This document shows, in pieces, positions 36,262 through 44,150 of a stretch of 64,000 bases of DNA. Source of the DNA: Marinobacter litoralis (GTDB taxonomy: Bacteria; Pseudomonadota; Gammaproteobacteria; Pseudomonadales; Oleiphilaceae); NCBI RefSeq assembly GCF_016427555.1, contig NZ_JAELVS010000003.1:1-64000 (forward strand), in the 5' to 3' direction. The notes beneath the pieces are model-generated. The model saw only the letters and a program-made list of their open reading frames with translations. It was not told where the DNA came from and did no database searches. How positions within the stretch are numbered: position 1 is the first letter of the stretch; every line of letters begins with the position of its first letter. The position numbers were made by a program, and so were the translations under genes.

Positions 36262-36430
36262 TCTTAAGGAACTCAGGCCCTACGCTAAAGACATTGATAT
36301 CGGTTTCGAAGGCTTCATCTTCATCACCGACGTTAACGAGATAATCCCAGTCAGCACGCAGACGAACCATGTCAGAGACATCGAAGGTAACGCCCAGCCC
36401 CGTTCGGAATGCAGCACCCGTCACTCATCC
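36262..36430 (-). pseudogene. C-terminal fragment of an outer-membrane beta-barrel (OmpA/OmpW-like) gene
   Basis: A frame of about 50 residues (GLGVTFDVSDMVRLRADWD, then FETDINVFSVGPEF) has the alternating pattern of the last two strands of an OmpA-type barrel. It has no start, and the normal terminal aromatic end is replaced by unrelated residues at the junction with the DraG fragment. Confidence 0.5.
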
Positions 36431-36520
36431 GAGTGAGCGAGCCAACCAACCAAGTTGTTCTGTGCGAACCGTTTGGATTATTTGCATACGATGTTCGCCA
36501 TGACTGGGCCAGCATGCCTT

Positions 36521-36572
36521 GGAGGTGCGACAGATAGAGTCGCCTCACTGATCTACCCCAGGTGGCACCTCC
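36521..36572. repeat. Inverted repeat in the fragment zone
   Basis: Arms GGAGGTGC (36521-36528) and GCACCTCC (36565-36572) flank a 36-base loop that itself contains the smaller repeat GCGAC/GTCGC. The surrounding 180 bases (36431-36609) hold no gene I recognise. The core motifs of an integron attC site are not evident. Confidence 0.45.
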
Positions 36573-36609
36573 ATGGATCAGTTGATTGCGAAGGGGGAAG
36601 CACATGAAT

Positions 36610-36906
36610 TTAAGGGCAATTCGTTGAAGCGACTTCAAACTCAACAGAATGACCAAAAACGTATGCGGAATCGATATAGGAGCTGACCTTTTGCTTACAC
36701 CAGTTCAGTGCGAGGTTCTTTTCTTCGTAATCAACACCATCCCAGCATTGCTTTAGATCTGTGGCACGATCTGCTGCAAGGACAGCTTCGGACTTAGTGA
36801 TTGCGCAGGAGCTGTAAGTGGTTTTCTTTGAACCATCGGAATTTTCGCTGCCGCCACAGGCGGTGAGGAAAAAAGCAGTAGCGAGAACTGTAGCCATACG
36901 TCTCAT
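36610..36906 (-). CDS. Small hypothetical lipoprotein
   Basis: A 98-residue protein with a lipoprotein signal (MATVLATAFFLTAC, Cys at about residue 17) and a mature part with several Cys residues (SSCAITK, KQCWDG, NWCKQK, TNC). The cysteines suggest periplasmic disulfides. I do not recognise a family. AAGGA lies before the ATG. The ATG overlaps the stop of an upstream fragment frame (TAATG), as in coupled genes. It is likely real, unlike its truncated neighbours. Confidence 0.65.
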   Translation of the reverse strand: MRRMATVLATAFFLTACGGSENSDGSKKTTYSSCAITKSEAVLAADRATDLKQCWDGVDYEEKNLALNWCKQKVSSYIDSAYVFGHSVEFEVASTNCP

Positions 36907-37082
36907 TATTTAATTTCCTTTGTCTCACCACACTCAATGTGGCTGAGCTCCATGCCCACTTGAACTTCGACCTTCTCACCAGCAAGACAAGGTTGCAACA
37001 TTGCCACGCCAGCCCTTAACTTTCGATACTCACCATTCACCCACAAATCTACCGCTCGGTCGGTAAAATTCAGGATGATACA
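36906..37082 (-). pseudogene. C-terminal fragment of an unknown protein, coupled to the small lipoprotein gene
   Basis: An open frame of 58 residues (with FTDRAVDLWVNGEYRKLRAG and an acidic end) closes with a TAA that overlaps the next ATG. An in-frame stop lies just upstream and no good start codon is seen, so the gene appears truncated at its 5' end. The family is not recognised. Confidence 0.4.
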
Positions 37083-37530
37083 CGGTTACTGATTCCTTTT
37101 TCCATTTATGCCAGGCTTCGCAAAATGCGAAAGTCGCCAGTCTCGAAGTCGCATGTCCCGTGGCTTCGCTAAGTACTGGTCCCTAGCATTTCCCTATTGA
37201 TACATCATTGCAGGCTAACAGGTAGGCTGCACTTTTTATAAAACTAATAGTGCTTGAAGTTACACGCCATTCCAAGGCTTACGTCGCTTTTAGCAACATG
37301 CGACGGATACTAGCCACAGATAAATGCGGTTCCAGATGCGACAAGCCTCTCGGCGGTAGCATTCGAGTGAGGTACGCCTTGGCTAGTAGGCAATGCAGAA
37401 GTGCTTCCACCAGATTAACTGCTGCATTGGGAGTGGCGTTTAGGACCTTTGGAAAATGAAACCATTGTCGCCATCGATACGCCGGTTAAGACAGCATAAT
37501 GCTAAGCGATTGAAACAAAAGGGTAAAAAA
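37083..37530. other. Non-coding stretch of the accessory zone
   Basis: These 448 bases show no convincing gene. A small palindrome (TTCGCA AAA TGCGAA, 37117-37131) is present. The right edge runs into the tRNA-Cys remnant. Confidence 0.4.
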
Positions 37531-37574
37531 TGGAGGCGCGGGTCGGAATCGAACCGGCGTACACGGAGTTGCAG
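37531..37574 (-). tRNA. 3' remnant of a tRNA-Cys gene (anticodon loop to CCA)
   Basis: Read on the minus strand, the sequence runs from CTGCAAC (anticodon loop with GCA, Cys), through CTCCG of the anticodon stem, a variable region and the T arm (GGTTCGATTCC), to the acceptor arm and an encoded CCA. The D arm and the 5' acceptor strand are missing. Upstream there is only unrelated AT-rich sequence. Half-tRNA copies of this kind are typical attachment-site leftovers of integrative elements that use the 3' end of a tRNA gene. Confidence 0.75.
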
Positions 37575-37917
37575 GCTGGCGCTTTTAAAAGAACTTTATG
37601 CTTATATTTCAGTTGGTTGAGGGGCTTTAATGATAAGTCACTTGAAGCAAAAATGACATCTTTGGATCTATAAAAATCAATTAGTTACGCAGTGTTTGTC
37701 GCCACTAAATTTAGCCAATTTCACTTGAAGGCATCCTGCTAAAGCCTACCCTTCTGATCAGATTTCAGTGGCGAAAAAGATGGCCTGGCAGCCCCAGTCG
37801 GAGATCGGAATCATTGGGCCAGCAGACCGATCTCCCAAATTTGGTGCCGATCTGAAACGTTGGAGTGTGCTCAGAAAAGCGTATGATTAGTTGGGTTACT
37901 TGAACGAGGCAGTGCTT
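37575..37917. other. Accessory-zone spacer with one long hairpin
   Basis: This 343-base, AT-rich stretch has no gene that I can support. It contains a 9-bp inverted repeat, GGAGATCGG (37800-37808) and CCGATCTCC (37827-37835), with an 18-base loop. No attC or recognised operator was found. Confidence 0.45.
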
Positions 37918-38055
37918 ATGAATTTAATGGCAGGCTTTATGGGGTTTTCGGCGTTCACAGTTACATGTGTGACTATAGGCCTATTGGCTTATTGGCAGGC
38001 AGACCGGCTAGAGAGATACGCACGGAGCTACGTGCGAAAAACAAAGAGAAAATAG
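37918..38055 (+). CDS. Small putative membrane protein (45 residues)
   Basis: The frame starts at an ATG with GAGG eight bases upstream and encodes one hydrophobic helix (FSAFTVTCVTIGLLAYW) followed by a strongly basic tail (RSYVRKTKRK). A single-helix protein with a positive cytoplasmic tail is plausible, but I do not recognise a family and the frame could be chance. Confidence 0.4.
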   Translation: MNLMAGFMGFSAFTVTCVTIGLLAYWQADRLERYARSYVRKTKRK

Positions 38056-38115
38056 ACATCTAAAAGCCCTCTCGCTTTTTCGTTTTGGGTGTTCGCTAAG
38101 CATCCTATTACCACC

Positions 38116-38295
38116 CTACTCATCAGGGAAAAATACATCAAACGGATCTGGTTCGGGGTCCGAATTTTCCTCGCTGTACTTGCTCAGGTCGGCTCTACTG
38201 TATTGGGACTCCAGGTGGCCCAAGCATTTGCACAGGCAGTTCCAATAGTCTTCCGGAAATTCCAGGAAGGCTTCGCCGGTTCTGAGCGTGACCAT
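38116..38295 (-). CDS. Small acidic hypothetical protein (59 residues), next to the IS element
   Basis: The frame (MVTLRTGEAFLEFPEDYWN at the start, many Asp and Glu toward the end) has protein-like composition with Cys-Lys-Cys in the middle. It starts 11 bases from the left end of the IS3 element. It may be complete, or the 3' part of a gene cut by the insertion. The ribosome-binding site is weak. No family is recognised. Confidence 0.42.
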   Translation of the reverse strand: MVTLRTGEAFLEFPEDYWNCLCKCLGHLESQYSRADLSKYSEENSDPEPDPFDVFFPDE

Positions 38296-38322
38296 TCTTC
38301 GCGGAGTGTAAACATCCCTGTT

Positions 38323-39144
38323 TTAGTTGCACCGCTGATTAGAGTTTTCCGCCCGTTGGTGTTTCGCCAAGTATTCCCATGGCGTCAGGTCTTCCAGTGA
38401 ATCGTGGGGACGCTCATCGTTGTATTCCGTCATCCAGGATTCGGTCAGTTCTCGGACTTCGGTAAGGTTCCGGAAGACATACATCTTCAGGATCTCGTCC
38501 CGATAAGTCCGATTAAAGCGCTCAACATACGAATTCTGAGTGGGTGTGCCTGGCTTGATAAACTCCAGCTCGATACCGTGTTGCTCAGCCCAATCTGCCA
38601 AGGCAATCGAGATGAATTCAGGACCGTTATCCATGCGTAGTTTTGCCGGGTAACCTCGCCAAGCAATGATGCGCTCCAGAACCCGTATGACCCTCGGTGC
38701 TGGCAGGTTCAGGTCAATCTCGATCGCCAGTGCCTCACGGTTAAAATCGTCCACCACGTTGAAAGTGCGGAACCGGCGACCACAGAACAGACTGTCGCTC
38801 TTGAAATCCATGGACCAGCATCGATTAACGGTGACTGGCACGCTCAATGGCTCCGGGGTTCGTGTCGGGAGCCGTTTCTTACCCCGTCGTCGTTTGTTCA
38901 AGTTGAGTGCGCAATACAGCCGGTGGACCCGCTTGTGATTCCATCCGTGACCCCAGCGTCGCAGCACCTTGAACAGCTTGCTGAAGCCGTAGGCAGGATA
39001 GCGTTCAGTCGCGCTTTGAAGCGCTGCAATCACCGGTTCATCCCGGGAGGTGTCTGGCCGATATCGGTACACAGAGTCACTGATGCCAGCGATTCGGCAG
39101 GCTCTGCGAATGCTGACGCCGTGAGCCTGCTTGAGGTAATCCAC
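38323..39144 (-). CDS. IS3-family transposase, OrfB (integrase catalytic domain)
   Basis: A 273-residue DDE transposase. The catalytic triad is visible as WSMDFKSD, MDNGPEF and SYVERFNRTYR. An N-terminal HTH_21-like segment (GVSIRRACRIAGISDSVYRY) is present. It is of usual length for OrfB and is expected to be made mainly as an OrfAB fusion by -1 frameshifting. The coding end overlaps the terminal inverted repeat region. Confidence 0.93.
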   Translation of the reverse strand: MDYLKQAHGVSIRRACRIAGISDSVYRYRPDTSRDEPVIAALQSATERYPAYGFSKLFKVLRRWGHGWNHKRVHRLYCALNLNKRRRGKKRLPTRTPEPLSVPVTVNRCWSMDFKSDSLFCGRRFRTFNVVDDFNREALAIEIDLNLPAPRVIRVLERIIAWRGYPAKLRMDNGPEFISIALADWAEQHGIELEFIKPGTPTQNSYVERFNRTYRDEILKMYVFRNLTEVRELTESWMTEYNDERPHDSLEDLTPWEYLAKHQRAENSNQRCN

Positions 39145-39167
39145 CAGTTCTCGTCGAACGGCTGGCT

Positions 39168-39434
39168 TTACAGCTTTTTTTCGATCACATCCTTCAGCAG
39201 TTTGTGGTCTAGGCTCAGCTCCGCGTACATCTGCTTCAGTCGGCGGTTTTCCCCTTCAAGCTCCTTGAGGCGCTTCACATCAGAGGCTTCCATGCCGCCG
39301 TACTTGGATTTCCAGTTGTAATAGGTCGCATCGGAGATGCCGTACTCCCGACACACTTCCTTGACTAGGCGACCGCCCTCGACCTCCTTCAGAATCTTGA
39401 CGATCTGGGATTCGCTGTACCGTGATTTCTTCAT
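39168..39434 (-). CDS. IS3-family transposase, OrfA (helix-turn-helix)
   Basis: An 88-residue DNA-binding subunit with an HTH_8-type motif (VCREYGISDATYYNWKSKY) and a leucine-rich coiled coil (LKELEGENRRLKQMYAELSL) for multimerisation. The ATG at 39434 (MKKSRYSES) is the usual start for this group. An in-frame extension to 39455 is less likely. It ends in the A7 slippery run. Confidence 0.9.
   Translation of the reverse strand: MKKSRYSESQIVKILKEVEGGRLVKEVCREYGISDATYYNWKSKYGGMEASDVKRLKELEGENRRLKQMYAELSLDHKLLKDVIEKKL
39175..39181 (-). other. A7 programmed frameshift site between orfA and orfB
   Basis: On the coding strand the sequence GAA AAA AAG lies at the end of orfA, giving the canonical A-AAA-AAG heptamer used for -1 frameshifting in IS3 elements. 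OrfB is open in the -1 frame. Confidence 0.75.
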
Positions 39435-39549
39435 GTCGTTCTCCGTTTGCCTCATTGTAGGCCGGAGAACTCTAATTACGCATGCACCGATTTTAGGGGA
39501 TGGTTACAGGTCACACTGTACGTGTACCCGCCAAACTGCACACCAACGC

Positions 39550-40953
39550 TTAAGAGCCGGACGACTGCTCTATTAAAAGCTTCTGATGAATCACCGACGA
39601 CCACACACCACTGAACTCCGCAAGCACCTCAAGTTGCGCATTGGCGCGCGTAAGCCTGGCCAACAACCGATCCTGTTGAGCCGAAATAAAGGTTCGATTG
39701 GCATCAAGCAGATCAAGATAGCCGATCGCCCCCTCGCCATGCATGGTAGACGCGATGCTGAACGACTGATTGGCTGCCTCAAAGGCCCTGCCCGCTGCGC
39801 GATCGGCCTCAACAGCTCGACCGTAGTCGAAAACCGCTACCCGCGCACTCGCCACCGCTTTGATTATCGTTTGCCGATAGCGAATATAGCTTTCTTCCGA
39901 CACTTTGTTCTGACTGTCCACGCGCTGCATAATCACCGGATAACTCAGCAGCGACCAGGAAATCCTTGGGGCGATACTCGCAGTACTTTCGAATCCATCA
40001 GACTGGCCCGCTACATCCGTCACGCCAAGGAAGCCCTCCACCGAAACTTGTGGGTAGAGTTCTGCCCGCAGGGCATTGCCTTGTGCGACGTCTTTGGCGA
40101 GCGTCGCGAGTGCTCCGCCAATATCAGCCCGGCGTTGCATTGCCTCATTCGCCCTATTAGCCCCCGGCACACCAACTGACACAGCTAACACTCCCGACGC
40201 CGGCCGAAGGGTCAGAGTTTCCGGGTCTTCATTCACCAGAACTGACAGCACCGCTTTTGCCCGATATAACTGAGCTCGGGCATCCGGCAATTTGGCCCTT
40301 TGCTGCTCCAACAAGGTGTCCGCTCTCGCCAGATCGAGATCTGGCGAGAGCCCCTCACACACCCGTAACGCCATTACCTTACGGGTGTTTTCAAGGGTCC
40401 GTATATCTTCCTTGATCAGCTGAACGCGCTGTCGGGCGGCCTCCCACTCTATGTAGGCCTGCACAACACCGACAGTCACTTCTTTCAGCATCGCACGCTG
40501 ATTATTCAGTGCAACTTCAAGATTGGCTTCCCCCGCATCTACCAAAGCTCTAAGCCGTCCAAACAGGTCCAACTCCCAAGACGCCGACAGGCCCACAGAA
40601 GCAGTTTCCTGGACGCTGTTTCGGTCCGTAGCGTCATAGTCGACGACTACCTCTCCCTGTGGCAACAACCGACTTTCGTCGGCCCCGAGGTCTGCAATAG
40701 CCCGGCGAACTCTCTGCCGCGTAGCCAGCAGGTCCAGATTTGCCGTCTGGGCAACCTCAACAAGTTGGTTGAGCTGGGTGTCCTGATAATCTCGCCACCA
40801 CGCCAGTGTGTTGGCGCCTGCCGGCTGCACATCGAACTCAAGGCTATCCAAGTATCGAGCATTGGCGGCCTGTCGAGCTTCATAATCCGGGGTCGCGGCA
40901 CAGCCGGTGAGCAGGATTGATCCAAAGACCAGCCAGACTGCGCTCTTAAGCAT
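39550..40953 (-). CDS. RND efflux outer-membrane factor (OprM/NodT family lipoprotein)
   Basis: A 467-residue TolC-like channel lipoprotein with lipobox LLTGC at about residues 13-17 and two repeated OEP domains (LNQLVEVAQTANLDLLATRQRV, LVDAGEANLEVALNNQRAM). The start at 40953 (MLKSAVWLV) gives a proper lipoprotein signal and overlaps the stop of the RND pump gene by 8 bases. It completes the tripartite pump. The 3' end lies 41 bases from the IS3 element, so the gene appears intact. Confidence 0.93.
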   Translation of the reverse strand: MLKSAVWLVFGSILLTGCAATPDYEARQAANARYLDSLEFDVQPAGANTLAWWRDYQDTQLNQLVEVAQTANLDLLATRQRVRRAIADLGADESRLLPQGEVVVDYDATDRNSVQETASVGLSASWELDLFGRLRALVDAGEANLEVALNNQRAMLKEVTVGVVQAYIEWEAARQRVQLIKEDIRTLENTRKVMALRVCEGLSPDLDLARADTLLEQQRAKLPDARAQLYRAKAVLSVLVNEDPETLTLRPASGVLAVSVGVPGANRANEAMQRRADIGGALATLAKDVAQGNALRAELYPQVSVEGFLGVTDVAGQSDGFESTASIAPRISWSLLSYPVIMQRVDSQNKVSEESYIRYRQTIIKAVASARVAVFDYGRAVEADRAAGRAFEAANQSFSIASTMHGEGAIGYLDLLDANRTFISAQQDRLLARLTRANAQLEVLAEFSGVWSSVIHQKLLIEQSSGS

Positions 40954-43900
40954 GGTTGTTCTCCATGATCTGATCCTTGGTCGCCGCTTTCTTCTCACGG
41001 GCTCTGGCTGCGTCCGCTTTTGCACGCTGAATGACGGCATAAAACACGGGCGTAAAGAGAAGGCCAAAAACGGTGACACCGATCATCCCGGAAAACACAG
41101 CTATACCCATCGCGTGTCGCATTTCCGCACCGGCACCACTGGCCAGCACCAGCGGCACTACGCCTGCGGTGAAGGCAATTGACGTCATCAGGATCGGGCG
41201 AAGCCGCAGGCGACAAGCTTCGATAATCGCTTGATAATGCGTGTAACCACTCAGATTCAGGTCCCTGGCAAATTCCACCATCAGGATCGCGTTCTTGCTC
41301 GCCAGGGCCACCAGCACGATCAAGCCAATCTGGGTGAATATATTGTTGTCCCCGTCGGTCAACCAAACGCCAGCCAATGCGGATAGCAAGGTCATTGGCA
41401 CAATCAGGATGATGGCAAACGGCAGACGAAGACTCTCATACTGAGCAGCCAGCACAATGAACACCAACAGGATAACAAGCGGGAACACGTACACCATGGT
41501 GTTACCTGCCAGCTCTTGCTGGTAGGTCACCTCTGTCCACTCGAAGGTCATACCATCCGGTAACGTCTGAGCCAGCACCTCTTCGATGGCAACCTGAGCC
41601 TGATCAGAACTGAAGCCCGGCGCGGGCGAGCCATTCAGCTCCGCCGTGGGATAACCGTTGTAACGCATCACACGATCCGGCCCAATGGTTGACTCCACAT
41701 TCATGATCGCCGAGAGCGGGATCATCTGGCCCTGCTGATTGCGAACCTTCAGGTTAAGAATGTGCTCGGGATCCAGTCGCTTCTGGGCCTCCGCTTGCGC
41801 AATTACCTGATAGGTGCTTCCAAACATGTTCACATCGTTAACGTAGACCGAGCCCAGATACACCTGCAGAGTATCAAACACCGACTCCAGCGGAATGCCC
41901 AGAAGCATCGCCCGCTCTCGGTCGATATCCAGATCAAACTGCGGTACCTGAACCCGAAAGCTAGAGTACAAACCAGTCAGCGCGGGGTGTTTTCGGGCTT
42001 CGTTCAACGTAGTCTGCAAGCTACCAAAAAGCGCTTCAAAACCCTTACTACTGCGATCTTCGATCTGCAGCTTGAACCCGCCCGTCGTACCCAACCCCAG
42101 AATCGGTGGGGGTGGGAACACAGCCACGAAGCCTTCATCAATACCGGCAAAGGCTGCATTCAGCCTTCCGGCAATGGCACCGGCGCTCAGCTCGGGCGTC
42201 GTCCGCTTATCAAAATCATCCAGCGGCAAGAACACAACGCCGCTGTTGGAACTGTTGGTGAAGCCATTAATCGACAGCCCCGGAAAGGCGACCGTATTAG
42301 CCACGCCTTCTATTTCAAGGGCAAGCTCTTGCATCTCATCAACCACCGCAACAGTTCGATCCAGGCTGGCCGCATCCGGGAGTTGAGCCACAGCAACCAG
42401 GTACTGCTTGTCCTGCTGCGGAATGAATCCGCCAGGAACAACATTGAACAAGTGGCCAGAGAATACCGTCAGGCCCACATACACAACGCCTACAATGGCG
42501 CCGTAGCGAACCAGTTTCTTGACCAACAACTCATACGCTGTACCGATCCGGTCAAAGAATCGGTTGAAGGGATGGAACACAAAACGACCGAAGACCTTGT
42601 CAAGTATGCGGGAAAGCCGATCCGGCTTTTCATCATGGCCTTTCAATAACAGGGCCGAAAGAGCCGGTGACAGGGTCAAGGAGTTGATTGCCGAGATGAC
42701 GGTCGAGATGGTGATGGTCAACGCAAACTGCTTATAGAATTGGCCCGACAACCCGGTAATGAATGCGGTCGGAATAAAGACTGCACACAACACAAGAGCA
42801 ATAGCGATGATCGGCCCGGTCACCTCGTTCATAGCTACCTTGGTAGCTTCTCGGGGCGACAATCCCTGATGAATGTTCCTCTCGACGTTTTCCACCACCA
42901 CTATCGCGTCGTCAACCACTATCCCGATGGCCAGTACCATCCCGAACAGTGAGAGCGTATTGATCGAAACGCCAAACCACTGCATCACCGCGAAGGTGCC
43001 CACAAGCGATACGGGAACAGCAACAAGCGGAATAATTGAGGCGCGCCAGGTCTGCAAGAACAGCACAACCACCAGCACCACCAGAAGAATGGCTTCGAGC
43101 AACGTGGCAATGACTGCATCGATAGACCCACGAACAAACACGGTCGGGTCGTAGACAATGTCGTAGGTGACGCCTTTCGGAAAGGATTCCGACAACTTAT
43201 TCATAGTCTGCCGGACACTGTCAGAGAGTTCGATCGCATTAGCGCCGGGGCGCTGAAAAATGGGCATGGCAACCGCCGGCTTTCCGTCCAACCCTGCTTC
43301 CAGTGCGTAAGTGTTCTGTCCCAATTCGACTCGGGCAACGTCCGACAGACGAGTGATAGCACCGTTCTCGCCGATTTTCAGCACAATATCCCGAAACTCA
43401 TCCAGGGAAGTCAGTCGCCCACGGACATTCAACATCAACTGAAACTGATTATCCGTTGGCGCGGGCTGTGCGCCCAAAGTGCCCGCAGCGATCTGTCGAT
43501 TTTGGGCACGAACCGCGTTAACAACATCCGTCGCGTTGAGATTACGGGCAGCCAGGTCGTCAGGGCGTAGCCATAGACGCACGGCAAATTCACTCCCACC
43601 AAACAACCGCACATCCCCTACTCCGCCCAGGCGGGCGATTTCATCTTTTACATTCAGTTCGGCGTAGTTCGCCAGGTAGGTAATGTCCCGGCTCTGATCG
43701 GGAGAATGCAGATGTACGACCATGCTCAGGTTAGGAGACGACTTTTCCGTCACCACGCCAAGGCGCTGAACCTCCTCTGGTAGTCGTGGCAGAGCGATAT
43801 CAACGCGGTTCTGTACTTGTACCTGAGCTTTGTCCAGATCCGTGCCCAGGGCAAACGTCACTGTAAGCGTCATTCGACCGTCTGCGGTTGCCTGCGAGGA

Positions 43901-44140
43901 CATATACAGCATGTTCTCAACGCCGTTAATTTCATCCTCAATAGGAGAAGCCACGGTCTCAGCAATCACTTTGGGGTTGGCGCCCGGATAGTTCGCGGTA
44001 ACCACGACGGTTGGAGGCACGACTTCCGGATATTCACTGATCGGTAACTGGAAAAGGGAAATGCCCCCCCCGATCAGTATGATCAGGGACAGCATGGCGG
44101 CGAAAATCGGCCGGTCGATAAAGAAGTGTGGAAACTTCAT
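40946..44140 (-). CDS. RND multidrug efflux pump, HAE1 family, MexF-like
   Basis: A 1064-residue inner-membrane pump. It opens with FFIDRPIFAAMLSLIILIGG, has GVGDVRLFGG and PVSLVGTFAVM, and carries the proton-relay aspartates in GIVVDDAIVVVENVERN. The sequence pattern is nearest to the MexF/BpeF/CeoB branch, known for chloramphenicol, fluoroquinolone and solvent export. The start at 44140 lies 10 bases after the adaptor gene. No local MexT-like regulator is adjacent. Confidence 0.94.
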   Translation of the reverse strand: MKFPHFFIDRPIFAAMLSLIILIGGGISLFQLPISEYPEVVPPTVVVTANYPGANPKVIAETVASPIEDEINGVENMLYMSSQATADGRMTLTVTFALGTDLDKAQVQVQNRVDIALPRLPEEVQRLGVVTEKSSPNLSMVVHLHSPDQSRDITYLANYAELNVKDEIARLGGVGDVRLFGGSEFAVRLWLRPDDLAARNLNATDVVNAVRAQNRQIAAGTLGAQPAPTDNQFQLMLNVRGRLTSLDEFRDIVLKIGENGAITRLSDVARVELGQNTYALEAGLDGKPAVAMPIFQRPGANAIELSDSVRQTMNKLSESFPKGVTYDIVYDPTVFVRGSIDAVIATLLEAILLVVLVVVLFLQTWRASIIPLVAVPVSLVGTFAVMQWFGVSINTLSLFGMVLAIGIVVDDAIVVVENVERNIHQGLSPREATKVAMNEVTGPIIAIALVLCAVFIPTAFITGLSGQFYKQFALTITISTVISAINSLTLSPALSALLLKGHDEKPDRLSRILDKVFGRFVFHPFNRFFDRIGTAYELLVKKLVRYGAIVGVVYVGLTVFSGHLFNVVPGGFIPQQDKQYLVAVAQLPDAASLDRTVAVVDEMQELALEIEGVANTVAFPGLSINGFTNSSNSGVVFLPLDDFDKRTTPELSAGAIAGRLNAAFAGIDEGFVAVFPPPPILGLGTTGGFKLQIEDRSSKGFEALFGSLQTTLNEARKHPALTGLYSSFRVQVPQFDLDIDRERAMLLGIPLESVFDTLQVYLGSVYVNDVNMFGSTYQVIAQAEAQKRLDPEHILNLKVRNQQGQMIPLSAIMNVESTIGPDRVMRYNGYPTAELNGSPAPGFSSDQAQVAIEEVLAQTLPDGMTFEWTEVTYQQELAGNTMVYVFPLVILLVFIVLAAQYESLRLPFAIILIVPMTLLSALAGVWLTDGDNNIFTQIGLIVLVALASKNAILMVEFARDLNLSGYTHYQAIIEACRLRLRPILMTSIAFTAGVVPLVLASGAGAEMRHAMGIAVFSGMIGVTVFGLLFTPVFYAVIQRAKADAARAREKKAATKDQIMENNHA

Positions 44141-44150
44141 ATAGCAGGCC

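Larger units (their letters stand above)
38307..39508 (-). mobile_element. IS3-family insertion sequence (IS407-like group), 1202 bp
   Basis: Both ends begin with TG and are inverted repeats: TGTAAACATCCC on the left and TGTAACCATCCCC on the complement of the right. Further imperfect pairing follows, including ATTAGAGTT(T/C)TCCG. The element contains orfA and orfB in overlapping phase with an A7 slippery site, and orfB's stop lies just inside the left end. The flanking 4 bases differ (GGAG left, GGTC right), so there is no target-site duplication. This points to recombination or an adjacent deletion after insertion. Both frames are intact. Confidence 0.88.

Noticed and set aside
37531..37574. 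Functional tRNA-Cys gene
   Set aside because: Only the 3' half is present, with no D arm or 5' acceptor strand.
36521..37835. Integron attC sites at the hairpins 36521-36572 and 37800-37835
   Set aside because: Neither has the GTTRRRY/RYYYAAC core pair, and no cassette-like spacing is seen.
38333..39481. IS3 ends at ATTAGAG with a CGC duplication
   Set aside because: An outer pair beginning TGTAA(A/C)CATCCC is longer, has the family TG...CA form and keeps the orfB stop inside. The inner repeat is only the inner part of the ends.
41762..42649. A 295-residue plus-strand frame within the RND pump region
   Set aside because: It is the complement of the RND coding sequence and contains no known domain.
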